Assembly: GCA_947570695.1 (NCBI GenBank)
Contig: CANOVB010000003.1
Span: forward strand, 62,001-126,000
Source of the DNA: an uncultured Clostridium sp.
GTDB lineage: Bacteria > Bacillota > Clostridia > TANB77 > CAG-508
Direction: 5' to 3'
DNA: 64,000 nucleotides
The translations under genes and the position numbers were made by a program. The notes under the pieces are model-generated. The model saw only the letters and a list, made by a program, of their open reading frames with translations. It was not told the origin of the DNA and did not search any database. Below, piece by piece: positions 1-7,624 of this stretch (positions are counted from its first letter, which is position 1; every line of letters begins with the position of its first letter).

Positions 1-1119
1 CTTCTCTTTAGTCTTTATTTCTGATATTAGCTTATCTTTATATTTTTCTATTACTTTTCTTGTTTCTTCATATTGCTCATCATAAATCTCATCATTTTCT
101 ATATAAGATAAACTTGGATTATAAATTCCTAAAAAAGTATTATTATCTATTTTCTCAAAATGTTGATATCCTTCAAAAACTGGCATTCCAAAAACATAAT
201 TAATCTTTTCTTTATCTCCATTTTCATACAAGCTTTCTTTTGTAAATACTAAATTATAAATATCTATATACTCATAGAATTTACTCATTTCTATTGTAAT
301 CATTTTATTATTTATAATAGCTATTATAGAATTATAACTAAAATAAAAATCAATTTCTGGATTTTTGTTATAATTATAAACTATTTTATATACATCATTT
401 TCCATTTTTGAATAATCAATATCATCCATATTTCCTTCTAGTGTATCAGTATTATTGTATATTCCATATTCAAAACTGAAATTGTCATAAGCTGATTGTG
501 AAATAATATTTTTTATGCTTGCATCTTCGGTAAATAAATCAGAAAATTTTATTTTTTCTCCTGTATCAAGTCTAAAACTAACACCGTTTTCTGTAAATTC
601 ATATTTTTCTTCAGAAAAATATATTGTTTTATATATACTAACTGAAATTACATCTGAAAAATTTCCATCTACATTAGCTGAAATAAATATACTCTCTATT
701 TGTTTATCATTAATTTCATTCTTATTAATTAATTCATCTAATACATTTTCAATTTCAGAATTAATTTTATTTTGTATTTGTTTATTTTTAAGTCCACTTA
801 TCTCTGGGAAAGTCACCATTACTTTGTATCTTGGCTTGTTTTCATATTCATCATATCCAATTATATCACCTAAATATTTATATTTTTCTTTTATTTCTAT
901 ATTATTTTTATAATATTTATCTGTTAATTTTATTCTCTGGATATTACTAAAATCTATATTATTTTCATGATTTTCAATTTCTTCTTTTTCGCCTAATTCC
1001 AATGATTTGTTATTACTATTTCTATTTATTAAATAAAAAGTTACACATACTGCTAATACAGTATATATTAATAAAAATAACCATATTTTATTACTTTTTT
1101 TCTTATTTGACTCCGACAT
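1..1119 (-). CDS. Membrane-anchored extracellular protein, DUF3298/RsiV-like (C-terminus cut by window edge)
   Basis: The frame is open from an ATG at 1119 to the window edge, giving at least 373 residues. One transmembrane helix lies at about residues 12-31, followed by a polar stalk and an extracellular domain. The phrases PEISGLKNKQIQNKIN (about 105-120) and TGEKIKFSDLF resemble the DUF4163/DUF3298 pair found in RsiV-type anti-sigma factors and related surface proteins. The SD is GGAGG, 7 nt before the ATG. The start overlaps the 3' end of the upstream PstS-like gene by 17 nt, suggesting translational coupling. Function is not known; the domain assignment is from motif resemblance only. 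Confidence 0.6.
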   Translation of the reverse strand, partial: MSESNKKKSNKIWLFLLIYTVLAVCVTFYLINRNSNNKSLELGEKEEIENHENNIDFSNIQRIKLTDKYYKNNIEIKEKYKYLGDIIGYDEYENKPRYKVMVTFPEISGLKNKQIQNKINSEIENVLDELINKNEINDKQIESIFISANVDGNFSDVISVSIYKTIYFSEEKYEFTENGVSFRLDTGEKIKFSDLFTEDASIKNIISQSAYDNFSFEYGIYNNTDTLEGNMDDIDYSKMENDVYKIVYNYNKNPEIDFYFSYNSIIAIINNKMITIEMSKFYEYIDIYNLVFTKESLYENGDKEKINYVFGMPVFEGYQHFEKIDNNTFLGIYNPSLSYIENDEIYDEQYEETRKVIEKYKDKLISEIKTKEK

Positions 1120-2077
1120 AGCCCGCCTCCTCAGCAACAGCTTGTCCTCTATCTGATAACATTGCTTCCATAAGTTTTCTTGTTTTACTATTTTCTGGTT
1201 CATCTTTTCTTATTACTATATAATACGCTGTTTCTAAAGGGTATTCTTCACTTTTTATTGTTTTATTATTAGGTTTTACACCATTTATTGATAATAAATT
1301 TATTCTATCTTTTACTGTATTATCAATAGTTTCAAACATTGTTGTAGCATAATAGTAATATGAATATCCTATTGAATTTAATCCATTATCATAATCTGAT
1401 ACTAAATTTATTATTGCTTCCATAGTATCTATTAAATCTTCTTTTAGTGGTTCTATTAAATCTTTATCTTTCATTACTAATGAAAGCATACCAGTTTGAC
1501 TTCCTGAATTTGCTGGTCTTTGAAATGGTCTTATTTCTTCATCATTACCACCAACTTCAGACCAATTAGTAATTTTTCCTGAATATATATCTTGTATTTG
1601 TTCTAATTTTAAATCTTTTACTGGATTTCCTGCATTTACATAAAATACAAATCCTTCTCTTACAACTGGGGTAATTTCTAACTCTACATTTTTTTCTTTT
1701 GCATATTTTAATTCTTCTTCTGAAGGTTCTGTAACTACTATTAAATCAACATCTCCATCTATTAATCTAATATATCCTGGATGTGTATTTGTATAATCTA
1801 AATCTTCCTCATTTATATTTTCTTCTCCTGTAAAATCTTTAATAAATGCATCCGTTAAAGGTTGTGTTGCAAGAGATGCATCTACTTTGGGATAATCTTC
1901 TAAAGAAAATAATGGTTCTTTAGACACTTCTTTATTTACTTTATTTCCATTTTCTAAATCTTCTTTTGAAATATTTGATTCTTCCATTGTAAAATGCTCA
2001 TAAATTAGTATACAACCAAAAGTAATAATAAATACTGCAATTAGTACTAATATAAATTTAAAAAGTTTTCCTAGCAT
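1103..2077 (-). CDS. PstS-like periplasmic-binding-fold protein (phosphate-type substrate-binding protein)
   Basis: 324 residues. An N-terminal hydrophobic segment (about 5-26) serves as signal or anchor; the FGC within it is not a good lipobox. The mature part has PBP-domain signatures: DASLATQPLTDAF near 66-79, DIYSGKITNWSEVGG near 167-181, and RPANSGSQTGML near 188-199, which matches the phosphate-contacting loop of PstS proteins. No pstC, pstA or pstB follows. Instead a membrane-anchored unknown overlaps its 3' end, so it may be a sensor or an orphan binding protein rather than part of a transporter. The ATG has a clear SD (GGGGG). Confidence 0.75.
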   Translation of the reverse strand: MLGKLFKFILVLIAVFIITFGCILIYEHFTMEESNISKEDLENGNKVNKEVSKEPLFSLEDYPKVDASLATQPLTDAFIKDFTGEENINEEDLDYTNTHPGYIRLIDGDVDLIVVTEPSEEELKYAKEKNVELEITPVVREGFVFYVNAGNPVKDLKLEQIQDIYSGKITNWSEVGGNDEEIRPFQRPANSGSQTGMLSLVMKDKDLIEPLKEDLIDTMEAIINLVSDYDNGLNSIGYSYYYYATTMFETIDNTVKDRINLLSINGVKPNNKTIKSEEYPLETAYYIVIRKDEPENSKTRKLMEAMLSDRGQAVAEEAGYVGVK

Positions 2078-2223
2078 AAATATCCCCCTATTTTAAACAA
2101 TTTTAATTTTCTTTTTCTTAACTTTGTCTTAAATTATTCTAATTTTACCATTAAAAAAGTTTTTTGTATAGCTTAATTTTATATAGAAAAAATTATTTTT
2201 TTCCAAAAATTACTTGTTTTTTT

Positions 2224-2229
2224 TATAAT
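2224..2229 (+). promoter_or_regulatory. Putative -10 box for rpmB
   Basis: A perfect TATAAT lies about 57 nt before the rpmB ATG in a T-rich stretch. The matching -35 (TTCCAA at 2201-2206, 17-nt spacer) is weak. An imperfect inverted repeat, GACTA-n5-TAGTC, lies just downstream at about 2239-2253. Confidence 0.4.
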
Positions 2230-2285
2230 ATTATGTTAGACTATTATTTAGTCAGTTTATTAAAAATAATGGAGGTGCTTTAGAT

Positions 2286-2486
2286 ATGGCAAAATGCGCA
2301 TTTTGTGGAAAAGAAACAAGCTTTGGAAAACAACTTAGTATTACTCGTTCTCATATAAGTAAAAGATCAACTAGAACAGTAAAACCTAATTTAAGAACTG
2401 TAAAAGCTCTTGTTGATGGAAAAGTAAAAAGAGTTTCTGTATGTTCTAAATGCTTACGTTCTGGAAAAGTTAAAAGAGCAGTTTAA
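2286..2486 (+). CDS. rpmB: 50S ribosomal protein L28
   Basis: 66 residues, usual for the bacterial bL28 family. Two CxxC pairs (C4/C7 and C53/C56) mark the zinc-binding form. The basic central stretch and the phrase GKVKRVSVCSKCLRSGKVKR are typical. A strong SD (GGAGGTG) precedes the ATG. It is convergent with the spoVM operon. In Bacillus subtilis rpmB and spoVM are also neighbours, so the arrangement is a conserved sporulating-Firmicute landmark. Confidence 0.97.
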   Translation: MAKCAFCGKETSFGKQLSITRSHISKRSTRTVKPNLRTVKALVDGKVKRVSVCSKCLRSGKVKRAV

Positions 2487-2504
2487 AATCATACAATTTA
2501 TTAT

Positions 2505-2537
2505 AAAAAAATCGCCAATATTTTTTGGCGATTTTTT
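2505..2537 (+). terminator. Bidirectional terminator between rpmB and spoVM
   Basis: The stem pairs AAAAAATCGCCAA with TTGGCGATTTTTT, followed by T-runs in both directions. It can end rpmB on the plus strand and the spoVM operon on the minus strand. Confidence 0.85.
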
Positions 2538-2541
2538 ATAT

Positions 2542-2598
2542 TATAGGAAATTGCTATACAATTCCTATAATAGTAGGAATTTCCTACTATTCTTTTTT
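2542..2598 (+). terminator. Two further adjacent hairpins in the rpmB-spoVM interval
   Basis: First hairpin: TATAGGAA with TTCCTATA (2542-2569). Second: AATAGTAGG with CCTACTATT (2569-2591), followed by a T-run on the plus strand. The second has a plausible plus-strand terminator shape. Confidence 0.5.
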
Positions 2599-2606
2599 TA
2601 TACAGG

Positions 2607-2684
2607 TTATGTAGATTTTATACCGAAAATAAATTTTACAAAACCTCTTAAAAACTTTGGTACTTTCTTAACCACAATTGTCAT
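2607..2684 (-). CDS. spoVM: SpoVM-like stage V sporulation peptide
   Basis: A 25-residue peptide whose PKFLRGFVKFIFG core aligns with the known 26-residue B. subtilis SpoVM (PKFLGGIVRAMLG). SpoVM is an amphipathic helix that recognises positive membrane curvature on the forespore and anchors SpoIVA for coat assembly. The start is an ATG with SD GGGAGG 5 nt upstream; a longer frame exists but has no SD at its start. It follows a 51-residue membrane protein gene by 11 nt and is convergent with rpmB, the same neighbour as in Bacillus. The identification is from motif and synteny. Confidence 0.85.
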   Translation of the reverse strand: MTIVVKKVPKFLRGFVKFIFGIKST

Positions 2685-2695
2685 ATTTTCCTCCC

Positions 2696-2851
2696 TTACT
2701 TCCCTAATAAAAATTTTATGCCGCTTGCAACCATTGCAATTCCAATAATGACTATCCAAGCAACTGGAGGAAGAAATAAAACTAAAAGAGTGCCTACACC
2801 AAACCCTATACAAACTCCTGCTACCAATTTTCTAAATTTACACCAAAACAT
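2696..2851 (-). CDS. Small membrane protein upstream of spoVM, function unknown
   Basis: 51 residues with the ATG at 2851 and SD GGAGG 7 nt upstream. A basic N-terminus with a cysteine (MFWCKFRKL) precedes two hydrophobic segments, about 10-27 and 30-49, split by a Pro-Pro. The stop is 11 nt before the spoVM start, so the two are probably one operon and may share a sporulation role. I do not recognise a family. Confidence 0.7.
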   Translation of the reverse strand: MFWCKFRKLVAGVCIGFGVGTLLVLFLPPVAWIVIIGIAMVASGIKFLLGK

Positions 2852-2899
2852 TCTGCTTCCTCCTTCACTATATATTATTAATTTGGAAGTTATTATGTG

Positions 2900-2933
2900 A
2901 AAAGAGATTTAATAAAATATTAAATCTCTTTTA
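2900..2933 (-). terminator. Hairpin downstream of the acidic cysteine-cluster gene
   Basis: The stem pairs AAAGAGATTTAATA with TATTAAATCTCTTT. Short T-runs occur on both strands. It lies about 80 nt past the stop of the minus-strand gene at 3015. Confidence 0.55.
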
Positions 2934-3014
2934 TATTTATTCATCTAATAGTAATTTGTTTTACATTTTCTATTAATCTATTAAATCGAAACTAATTTTT
3001 ATGTTTCTAAATTT

Positions 3015-3491
3015 TTAATTTGTTTTTTTATTGTTTTTGCTATTTTCATCATCATCTTCTTCATCTATTTCATTATCATCTGAATCAACTTCATCATTCA
3101 TACAATCATGTAGACAATTAGAGCAATCGCCATCTGAACAATCTATGCAGTAGTCATCTTCTACTACAGCACCACCAACATATGCAATATCTTCTAATAA
3201 ATCTAAAATTTCATCTTCTGTAAGTATATCATTATCTACTTTTACTTCTGCAATTTCAAATTCTTCTGCAAATTTATCAACTTCAAATCTTATTAAAATT
3301 TTACAAGGCTTATCATCACAAGTTGCCTCTCCTGTAAAGTCTACATATATTTTTTCATTTTCCTTTACTACATTATAGTTTATATTATCAAAAAATGATT
3401 CAAATAATTCTCCAATTTTAAAATCTGGAATTGCATTAAACTCGCCATTACAAATTAATCCTATATAATTTTCATCTGTTATATTTTCCAC
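3015..3491 (-). CDS. Acidic protein with C-terminal cysteine cluster, unknown function
   Basis: 158 residues from a GTG start with SD GGGAG. The first ~100 residues are a compact domain (GEFNAIPDFKIGELFESFF ... IYVDFTGEA) resembling a domain seen in clostridial zinc-ribbon and lipoprotein-like hypotheticals. A cluster of five cysteines (CIDCSDGDCSNCLHDC, about 114-129) follows, then a tail of Asp/Glu and Lys/Asn. There is no signal peptide, so it is probably cytoplasmic; metal binding by the cysteines is an inference. Confidence 0.65.
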   Translation of the reverse strand: MENITDENYIGLICNGEFNAIPDFKIGELFESFFDNINYNVVKENEKIYVDFTGEATCDDKPCKILIRFEVDKFAEEFEIAEVKVDNDILTEDEILDLLEDIAYVGGAVVEDDYCIDCSDGDCSNCLHDCMNDEVDSDDNEIDEEDDDENSKNNKKTN

Positions 3492-3525
3492 TTAAAAATC
3501 TCCCTTATACAAAAATTCAAATAAA

Positions 3526-3567
3526 TTAGTTGTTTTGCTGGTAGATATAATACCACAAAACAACTAA
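3526..3567 (-). terminator. Inverted repeat between two minus-strand genes
   Basis: TTAGTTGTTTTG pairs with CAAAACAACTAA around an 18-nt loop, 13 nt past the stop at 3580. There is no strong T-run, so it is a weak terminator or part of the next gene's leader. Confidence 0.4.
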
Positions 3568-3579
3568 CTTTGCAACAAT

Positions 3580-4626
3580 TTATTTTTTGTGTTTTTCTTT
3601 TACTTCTAATTTAGGAAAAGCTTCCATTAATCTCTTTCTTAAAATAGATTTTTCTTTAAACCTACTTACAATTTGTTTTGTAAATTCTTCTGATGTTAGT
3701 TTTATATTTTTAATTCTAGTATCAATTCTTTCTTTATAGTCTTCATACTCTGTTTTCTTTTTCTTAATGCTCCTATTTAACACTTCTTTAGTTTCTTCTT
3801 GCTTCATTTCAAATTGAGCTTTTTTTAATTTTATTTGATTACTAATTTTTTCTTTCTCTTCTGCTAATTTTTTATTAATAATTTCTCTTTGTTTTTTAAC
3901 TCTTTCAGATAGCTCTTTTGGAGTTTCTAATATTGCTGTTGATAAATTATTTCTAGTATATCGTACTTTTCTTTGAAATTTTAAACCTTTTACCTTTAAT
4001 TTTCTACTAAAAACAATCATATCAGAGCTTGCTTTCATTAAAGCATCTTCTGTTTTATCTTTTACTTTATTTCCTATCTCTTCTGTATTATCATTTTCAG
4101 AATAAGTTTCCCCTTTAAAACTTAATATAATTGTAAATGATACTATTGTATCAACTATATATATTATGCATAAGCCTATTGTAATTACATGTCTTACTAA
4201 ATCTGGAAGCTTTAAATATATATTAATAAAAAATGGATTTATAATACAAAGTATTGTAGAACCAGCAATTCCAAATGGAATAAGAGTTTCTAGACATATT
4301 CTTCCATTTATATTAAATCTATTTTTACTATAGTCCCACCAACGTGCATTAAATAATTTTTCCATAATATAACTTGTTGCATATTCTAAGGTTCCACAAA
4401 TTACTGTTGATAATATAAAAAGTGCTGGAATATCATTTGTATAATTTTTAAGTAATATTGAAATTAAAACTACTCCAAATCCATATACAGGGCAGTATGG
4501 TCCTATTAAAAAGCCTCTATTTACAAATTTCTTTACTTTAAATATTCCTCCAAAAGATTCCATGCACCAACCTAAAAATGCATAAGTAAAAAATAATAAA
4601 ATATACATTTCTATATCTAATAACAT
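3580..4626 (-). CDS. Putative ABC-transporter type IV membrane protein (CmpB-like, PF06541 type) with coiled-coil tail
   Basis: 348 residues. The N-terminal half (about 1-170) has five or six membrane helices and family phrases FLGWCMES, NRGFLIGPYCPVYGFG and WWDYS, which mark the DUF1113/CmpB-type family. Residues about 185-348 are highly charged and heptad-like (KQREIINKKLAEEKEKI...), predicting a long cytoplasmic coiled coil beyond the usual domain. No ATPase gene is adjacent, so a transport role is by family name only. Confidence 0.75.
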   Translation of the reverse strand: MLLDIEMYILLFFTYAFLGWCMESFGGIFKVKKFVNRGFLIGPYCPVYGFGVVLISILLKNYTNDIPALFILSTVICGTLEYATSYIMEKLFNARWWDYSKNRFNINGRICLETLIPFGIAGSTILCIINPFFINIYLKLPDLVRHVITIGLCIIYIVDTIVSFTIILSFKGETYSENDNTEEIGNKVKDKTEDALMKASSDMIVFSRKLKVKGLKFQRKVRYTRNNLSTAILETPKELSERVKKQREIINKKLAEEKEKISNQIKLKKAQFEMKQEETKEVLNRSIKKKKTEYEDYKERIDTRIKNIKLTSEEFTKQIVSRFKEKSILRKRLMEAFPKLEVKEKHKK

Positions 4627-4665
4627 ATTTTCCCCCTATTAAAATATTTTTAATTGCTTAAAAAA

Positions 4666-5361
4666 TTATTTTTTTCTTTTCATTTTTCTTAAAATATCTT
4701 TTTGATTATTATCTATTCTGTAAGATTCAATCATCTTTTGAAGTGTTTTATTATATGTAAATTTATCTAATTTATTCTCTCCCTCAAGTAATTCCATCAA
4801 TTTAGAATTATATTTAATTCCTACTTCTGCTAAAGTCCATGCTACTCCCATTTTTACATAATAACCTTCATGGCTAATATTATTTAGTATTTCAATTACT
4901 TTATCAACATATTCATCTATAATAAAATAATCTAACATTGAAATAACTGCAAATCGTACTTCAAATTCGTTTTTAGATTTTACATAATTCAATATAAAAT
5001 CCCAATATTCTTTTAACTCGTTTTCTTTTATTTTTAATGTTGGAACAAAAGTGTCATTAATAGCCCAACTATCAATTCTTGGAACAAATATTTTTATATA
5101 TTCTAATTTTTCAGTTAAACTTATTTTGCTATAACCTATTATTAATCCTTGTAATAATACCTCTTCAAAATATTTTGTATTATCATTTTTTACAAATCTT
5201 TCCCATTCTCCTTGTTTCACTATGTTTTTTGCCAATTTTCTTAACATAGGAATTCTAACTCCAAGCATCTGTCTATTTGTATCTGGGCATAAGCTTTTAT
5301 TAAAATCTCTATATTTTTCATCTTTTAACTCAATTAAACTTTTTTCTATTTCTTCTACCAT
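4666..5361 (-). CDS. DNA alkylation repair protein, AlkD-like HEAT-repeat glycosylase
   Basis: 231 residues, normal for AlkD. The order of HEAT-like helices and the motif SWAINDTF match the catalytic Trp/Asp region; the FEVRFAVISML segment supplies the conserved Arg. AlkD excises positively charged alkylated purines (3-methyladenine, 7-methylguanine). The gene is preceded by a near-consensus promoter overlapped by a palindrome and by an unusual hairpin between SD and ATG (separate entries), so expression may be regulated. Confidence 0.85.
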   Translation of the reverse strand: MVEEIEKSLIELKDEKYRDFNKSLCPDTNRQMLGVRIPMLRKLAKNIVKQGEWERFVKNDNTKYFEEVLLQGLIIGYSKISLTEKLEYIKIFVPRIDSWAINDTFVPTLKIKENELKEYWDFILNYVKSKNEFEVRFAVISMLDYFIIDEYVDKVIEILNNISHEGYYVKMGVAWTLAEVGIKYNSKLMELLEGENKLDKFTYNKTLQKMIESYRIDNNQKDILRKMKRKK

Positions 5362-5369
5362 TTACTTTT

Positions 5370-5393
5370 TGTGATATTTTATCACATTCTCCT
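5370..5393 (-). promoter_or_regulatory. Leader hairpin separating SD from the AlkD start codon
   Basis: Reading the minus strand, AGGAG is followed by the hairpin TGTGATA-AAA-TATCACA and then by the ATG. The SD lies 27 nt from the ATG in linear sequence but about 10 nt away if the 17-nt hairpin is folded. Confidence 0.45.
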
Positions 5394-5412
5394 TTTTAAA
5401 ACTTATGTTTGT

Positions 5413-5441
5413 ATATTAACATATGTATGACTATTAGTCAA
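5413..5441 (-). promoter_or_regulatory. Promoter and overlapping palindrome upstream of the AlkD gene
   Basis: -35 TTGACT (5436-5441), 17-nt spacer, -10 TAATAT (5413-5418). The perfect palindrome TGACTA-T-TAGTCA (5428-5440) overlaps the -35, as expected for a repressor operator of TetR or MarR type. The regulator is not identified. Confidence 0.55.
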
Positions 5442-5463
5442 CAAAATTTTATAGTTACCTAAG

Positions 5464-6327
5464 TTATATTATTCCTAACTTCATTTTTATTTCAGATATA
5501 CTGTTTTTTGTTTGAAAGTATCCTTCTTTATATAGCTGACTCATTTTACTTTTATCTAAAAGTCCAATATTATCTGTTTTTATTTTTAATAAATAATCTG
5601 TTCCGTCCCATTCATATTTATTTAATTCATGATTTAATATTGAATAAGATTTTCCTACTACTTCAAACAAATTTTTACAACAACTTTTAGGCTTTTTATC
5701 TTCAAAAACAATACTCAAAACCTTTTCTGCTCCCGCTCTTTTGTTTTCTCTCCATGGCAGATTTTCTGCTATTCCCCCATCTACTAAAAGCATATTTCCA
5801 TATTTACATGGTGAAAATACACCAGGAAAACTGCAACTTGCTTGTACGGCTGTTCCTATATTTATACTATTTATATATTTTACATCATCACTTTTATTTG
5901 TTCTTACATTATTTGAAAAAACATATACTTCTTCATTATAAATATTAACTGCTGGTATTACTAATGGCATTTTTATTTGATTTATATTACTAATATTTTT
6001 CCTTTTACATATTTCATTCACTAATTTATAAATTTTACTTCCACTATTTAATCCATCAATATTAAATCCTTTCCCTGTAAATATATTTCTTATTAATTGT
6101 AATATATTTTTTGAATCTATATATTTTAATTCTTTTGCATATTTTTTAAATATACTATAAATTTCATCTGGAGTAAATCCGCAAGCATATAGTGTAGCTA
6201 CAATACTACCAGAACTAGTACCAGAAATGTAATGAAACTTTATATTTGCCTCTTCTAGTGCTTTAATTGCACCTATATGAGATACTCCCTTAATTCCACC
6301 ACCAGATAAACTTAATCCTAACTTCAT
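5464..6327 (-). CDS. Patatin-like phospholipase
   Basis: 287 residues from the ATG at 6327; an in-frame GTG at 6336 lies inside a hairpin and is less likely. The catalytic dyad is visible: an oxyanion loop GGGIKG (9-14), nucleophile Ser38 in GTSSG and the catalytic Asp in VDGGIAENLPW. The family hydrolyses acyl esters of membrane lipids. It lies just downstream of the FabK-like gene; its SD (GGGTGA) is in the 3' arm of that gene's terminator hairpin, so translation may be limited by folding. Confidence 0.85.
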   Translation of the reverse strand: MKLGLSLSGGGIKGVSHIGAIKALEEANIKFHYISGTSSGSIVATLYACGFTPDEIYSIFKKYAKELKYIDSKNILQLIRNIFTGKGFNIDGLNSGSKIYKLVNEICKRKNISNINQIKMPLVIPAVNIYNEEVYVFSNNVRTNKSDDVKYINSINIGTAVQASCSFPGVFSPCKYGNMLLVDGGIAENLPWRENKRAGAEKVLSIVFEDKKPKSCCKNLFEVVGKSYSILNHELNKYEWDGTDYLLKIKTDNIGLLDKSKMSQLYKEGYFQTKNSISEIKMKLGII

Positions 6328-6364
6328 AAAAATCACCCAGAATATAATATTCTAAGTGATTTTT
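6328..6364 (-). terminator. Terminator hairpin ending at the patatin start codon
   Basis: On the minus strand AAAAATCAC-tt-AGAATA-tta-TATTCT-gg-GTGATTTTT forms a long hairpin with a terminal T-run, 17 nt after the FabK-like stop. The next base pair begins the patatin ATG. It can act as a terminator and also sequester the patatin SD. Confidence 0.7.
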
Positions 6365-6380
6365 ATTGTTACTATTAATT

Positions 6381-7466
6381 TTAGAAATTTTCTGCTTCTA
6401 AAACTAATTCATTCATCAGATTATTTACTGTTGTAATTTCATTTATTCTATATGCATTACTCCCAACAAACAATAATCCATTATCAATATCTCCTTTTAC
6501 AGCATTAATAAGAGCTCTTGTAATACAATATGGCGTTTCTATAGGATTACAAGTTTTTATACATCCGAGGCATTTTTCTTTAATTCCTTTTAAACCATCT
6601 TGTTTTCTTTTTTCTACATTCATTATAAACTTATTTTTTATTGCCCTTCCTGGCATGCCAACAGGGCTTTGTACAATTTCTATTTCTTCTTTACTTGCTT
6701 TAATATAAGCTTCTTTGTACTTTATATCTGCATCGCATTCTTCTGTTGCTACAAATCTAGTTGCCATTTGAACTCCTGAAGCTCCAGAATTTAAAGCCTT
6801 TGCTATGTCCTTACCTGTAAATATTCCACCTGCAGCAATAACAGGAATTCGAGTTTTAAATTCTTTTTCAAATTCTTTTACTTTTTCTACTACTTCTTTA
6901 ACTATAACATATATATCTTTTTTATTTTTATCTTCTAGCTCCTCTCTTGAAAAACCTAAATGTCCTCCTGCTTCTGGTCCCTCAACAACTATCATATCCG
7001 GAATATGATTTTGTTTTGCCCATAATTTAATCATAATTCCAGCTCCTCTTGCTGATGATATGATTGGTGCAATTTTTACTTTAGTTCCTTCTACAAGTTT
7101 AGGTAATTCTTTAGGTAGTCCCGCTCCTGATATTATTAAATCAATCTCACTTTCTATTGCTTTTTTCACGTTTTCTTTATAAAAATTTGTAACACTCATT
7201 ATATTTATTGCAATAATACCATTCCCTTCTGAAATTTCTTTTGCTTTTTTTATATGTTTTTCCAATGAGCGAAGGTTAGCTTTAAGTGTATTTGTTTCAA
7301 AATCTGGTTCATCAAAACCAATTTGTGCTGTAGATATAACTCCTACTCCACCTGCTTTTGCAACTGCTCCTGCTAGGTTAGAACGTGAAATTCCAACTCC
7401 CATTCCTCCTTGAATAATTGGTAATCTTGCTATCAAATTTCCTATTTTTAATTCCGGTAACTTCAT
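6381..7466 (-). CDS. Nitronate monooxygenase / FabK-like enoyl-ACP reductase (FMN enzyme)
   Basis: 361 residues from the second ATG (7466), which has AGGAGG at proper spacing. A TIM-barrel FMN enzyme: LPIIQGGMGVGIS near 15-27, VEGPEAGGHLG at the FMN phosphate region and IPVIAAGGIFTG. A C-terminal cysteine cluster (CLGCIKTCNP) distinguishes it from short FabK proteins and favours the nitronate monooxygenase branch. It lies just beyond the fatty-acid operon, which already has FabI, but behind a terminator and with its own promoter. Whether it reduces enoyl-ACP is unresolved. Confidence 0.8.
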   Translation of the reverse strand: MKLPELKIGNLIARLPIIQGGMGVGISRSNLAGAVAKAGGVGVISTAQIGFDEPDFETNTLKANLRSLEKHIKKAKEISEGNGIIAINIMSVTNFYKENVKKAIESEIDLIISGAGLPKELPKLVEGTKVKIAPIISSARGAGIMIKLWAKQNHIPDMIVVEGPEAGGHLGFSREELEDKNKKDIYVIVKEVVEKVKEFEKEFKTRIPVIAAGGIFTGKDIAKALNSGASGVQMATRFVATEECDADIKYKEAYIKASKEEIEIVQSPVGMPGRAIKNKFIMNVEKRKQDGLKGIKEKCLGCIKTCNPIETPYCITRALINAVKGDIDNGLLFVGSNAYRINEITTVNNLMNELVLEAENF

Positions 7467-7499
7467 ATTCATTCCTCCTACCTAAGTATATTTGTTTTA

Positions 7500-7528
7500 A
7501 TTATACAAACTTTATTATATAGTTTTAA
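7500..7528 (-). promoter_or_regulatory. Promoter of the FabK-like gene
   Basis: -10 TATAAT (7500-7505) with -35 TTAAAA (7523-7528) at 17-nt spacing, about 34 nt upstream of the start codon. Confidence 0.5.
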
Positions 7529-7550
7529 ATACTAGATTGATTTTTAAAAA

Positions 7551-7574
7551 TATAGGCGATTTTCTCGCCTTATA
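7551..7574 (-). terminator. Terminator of the fatty-acid operon
   Basis: On the minus strand TATAAGGCGA-GAAAA-TCGCCTATA is followed by TTTTTA, about 50 nt past the fabI stop. A smaller hairpin (AAGTG/CACTT) lies nearer to the stop. Confidence 0.75.
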
Positions 7575-7624
7575 TTTTATTTAATAAGAAGTGTTTTGCA
7601 CTTTTTATTTTTTATTAATTTGTT

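Noticed and set aside
515..913. 132-residue plus-strand ORF opposite the first gene
   Set aside because: It lies opposite a continuous minus-strand gene, is Ser/Leu/Ile-rich as antisense frames are in A+T-rich DNA, and has no SD.
2607..2813. 68-residue frame starting with MYRVWCRHSF
   Set aside because: The 5' part overlaps the well-supported 51-residue gene in another frame and has no SD; only its last 25 codons (spoVM) are kept.
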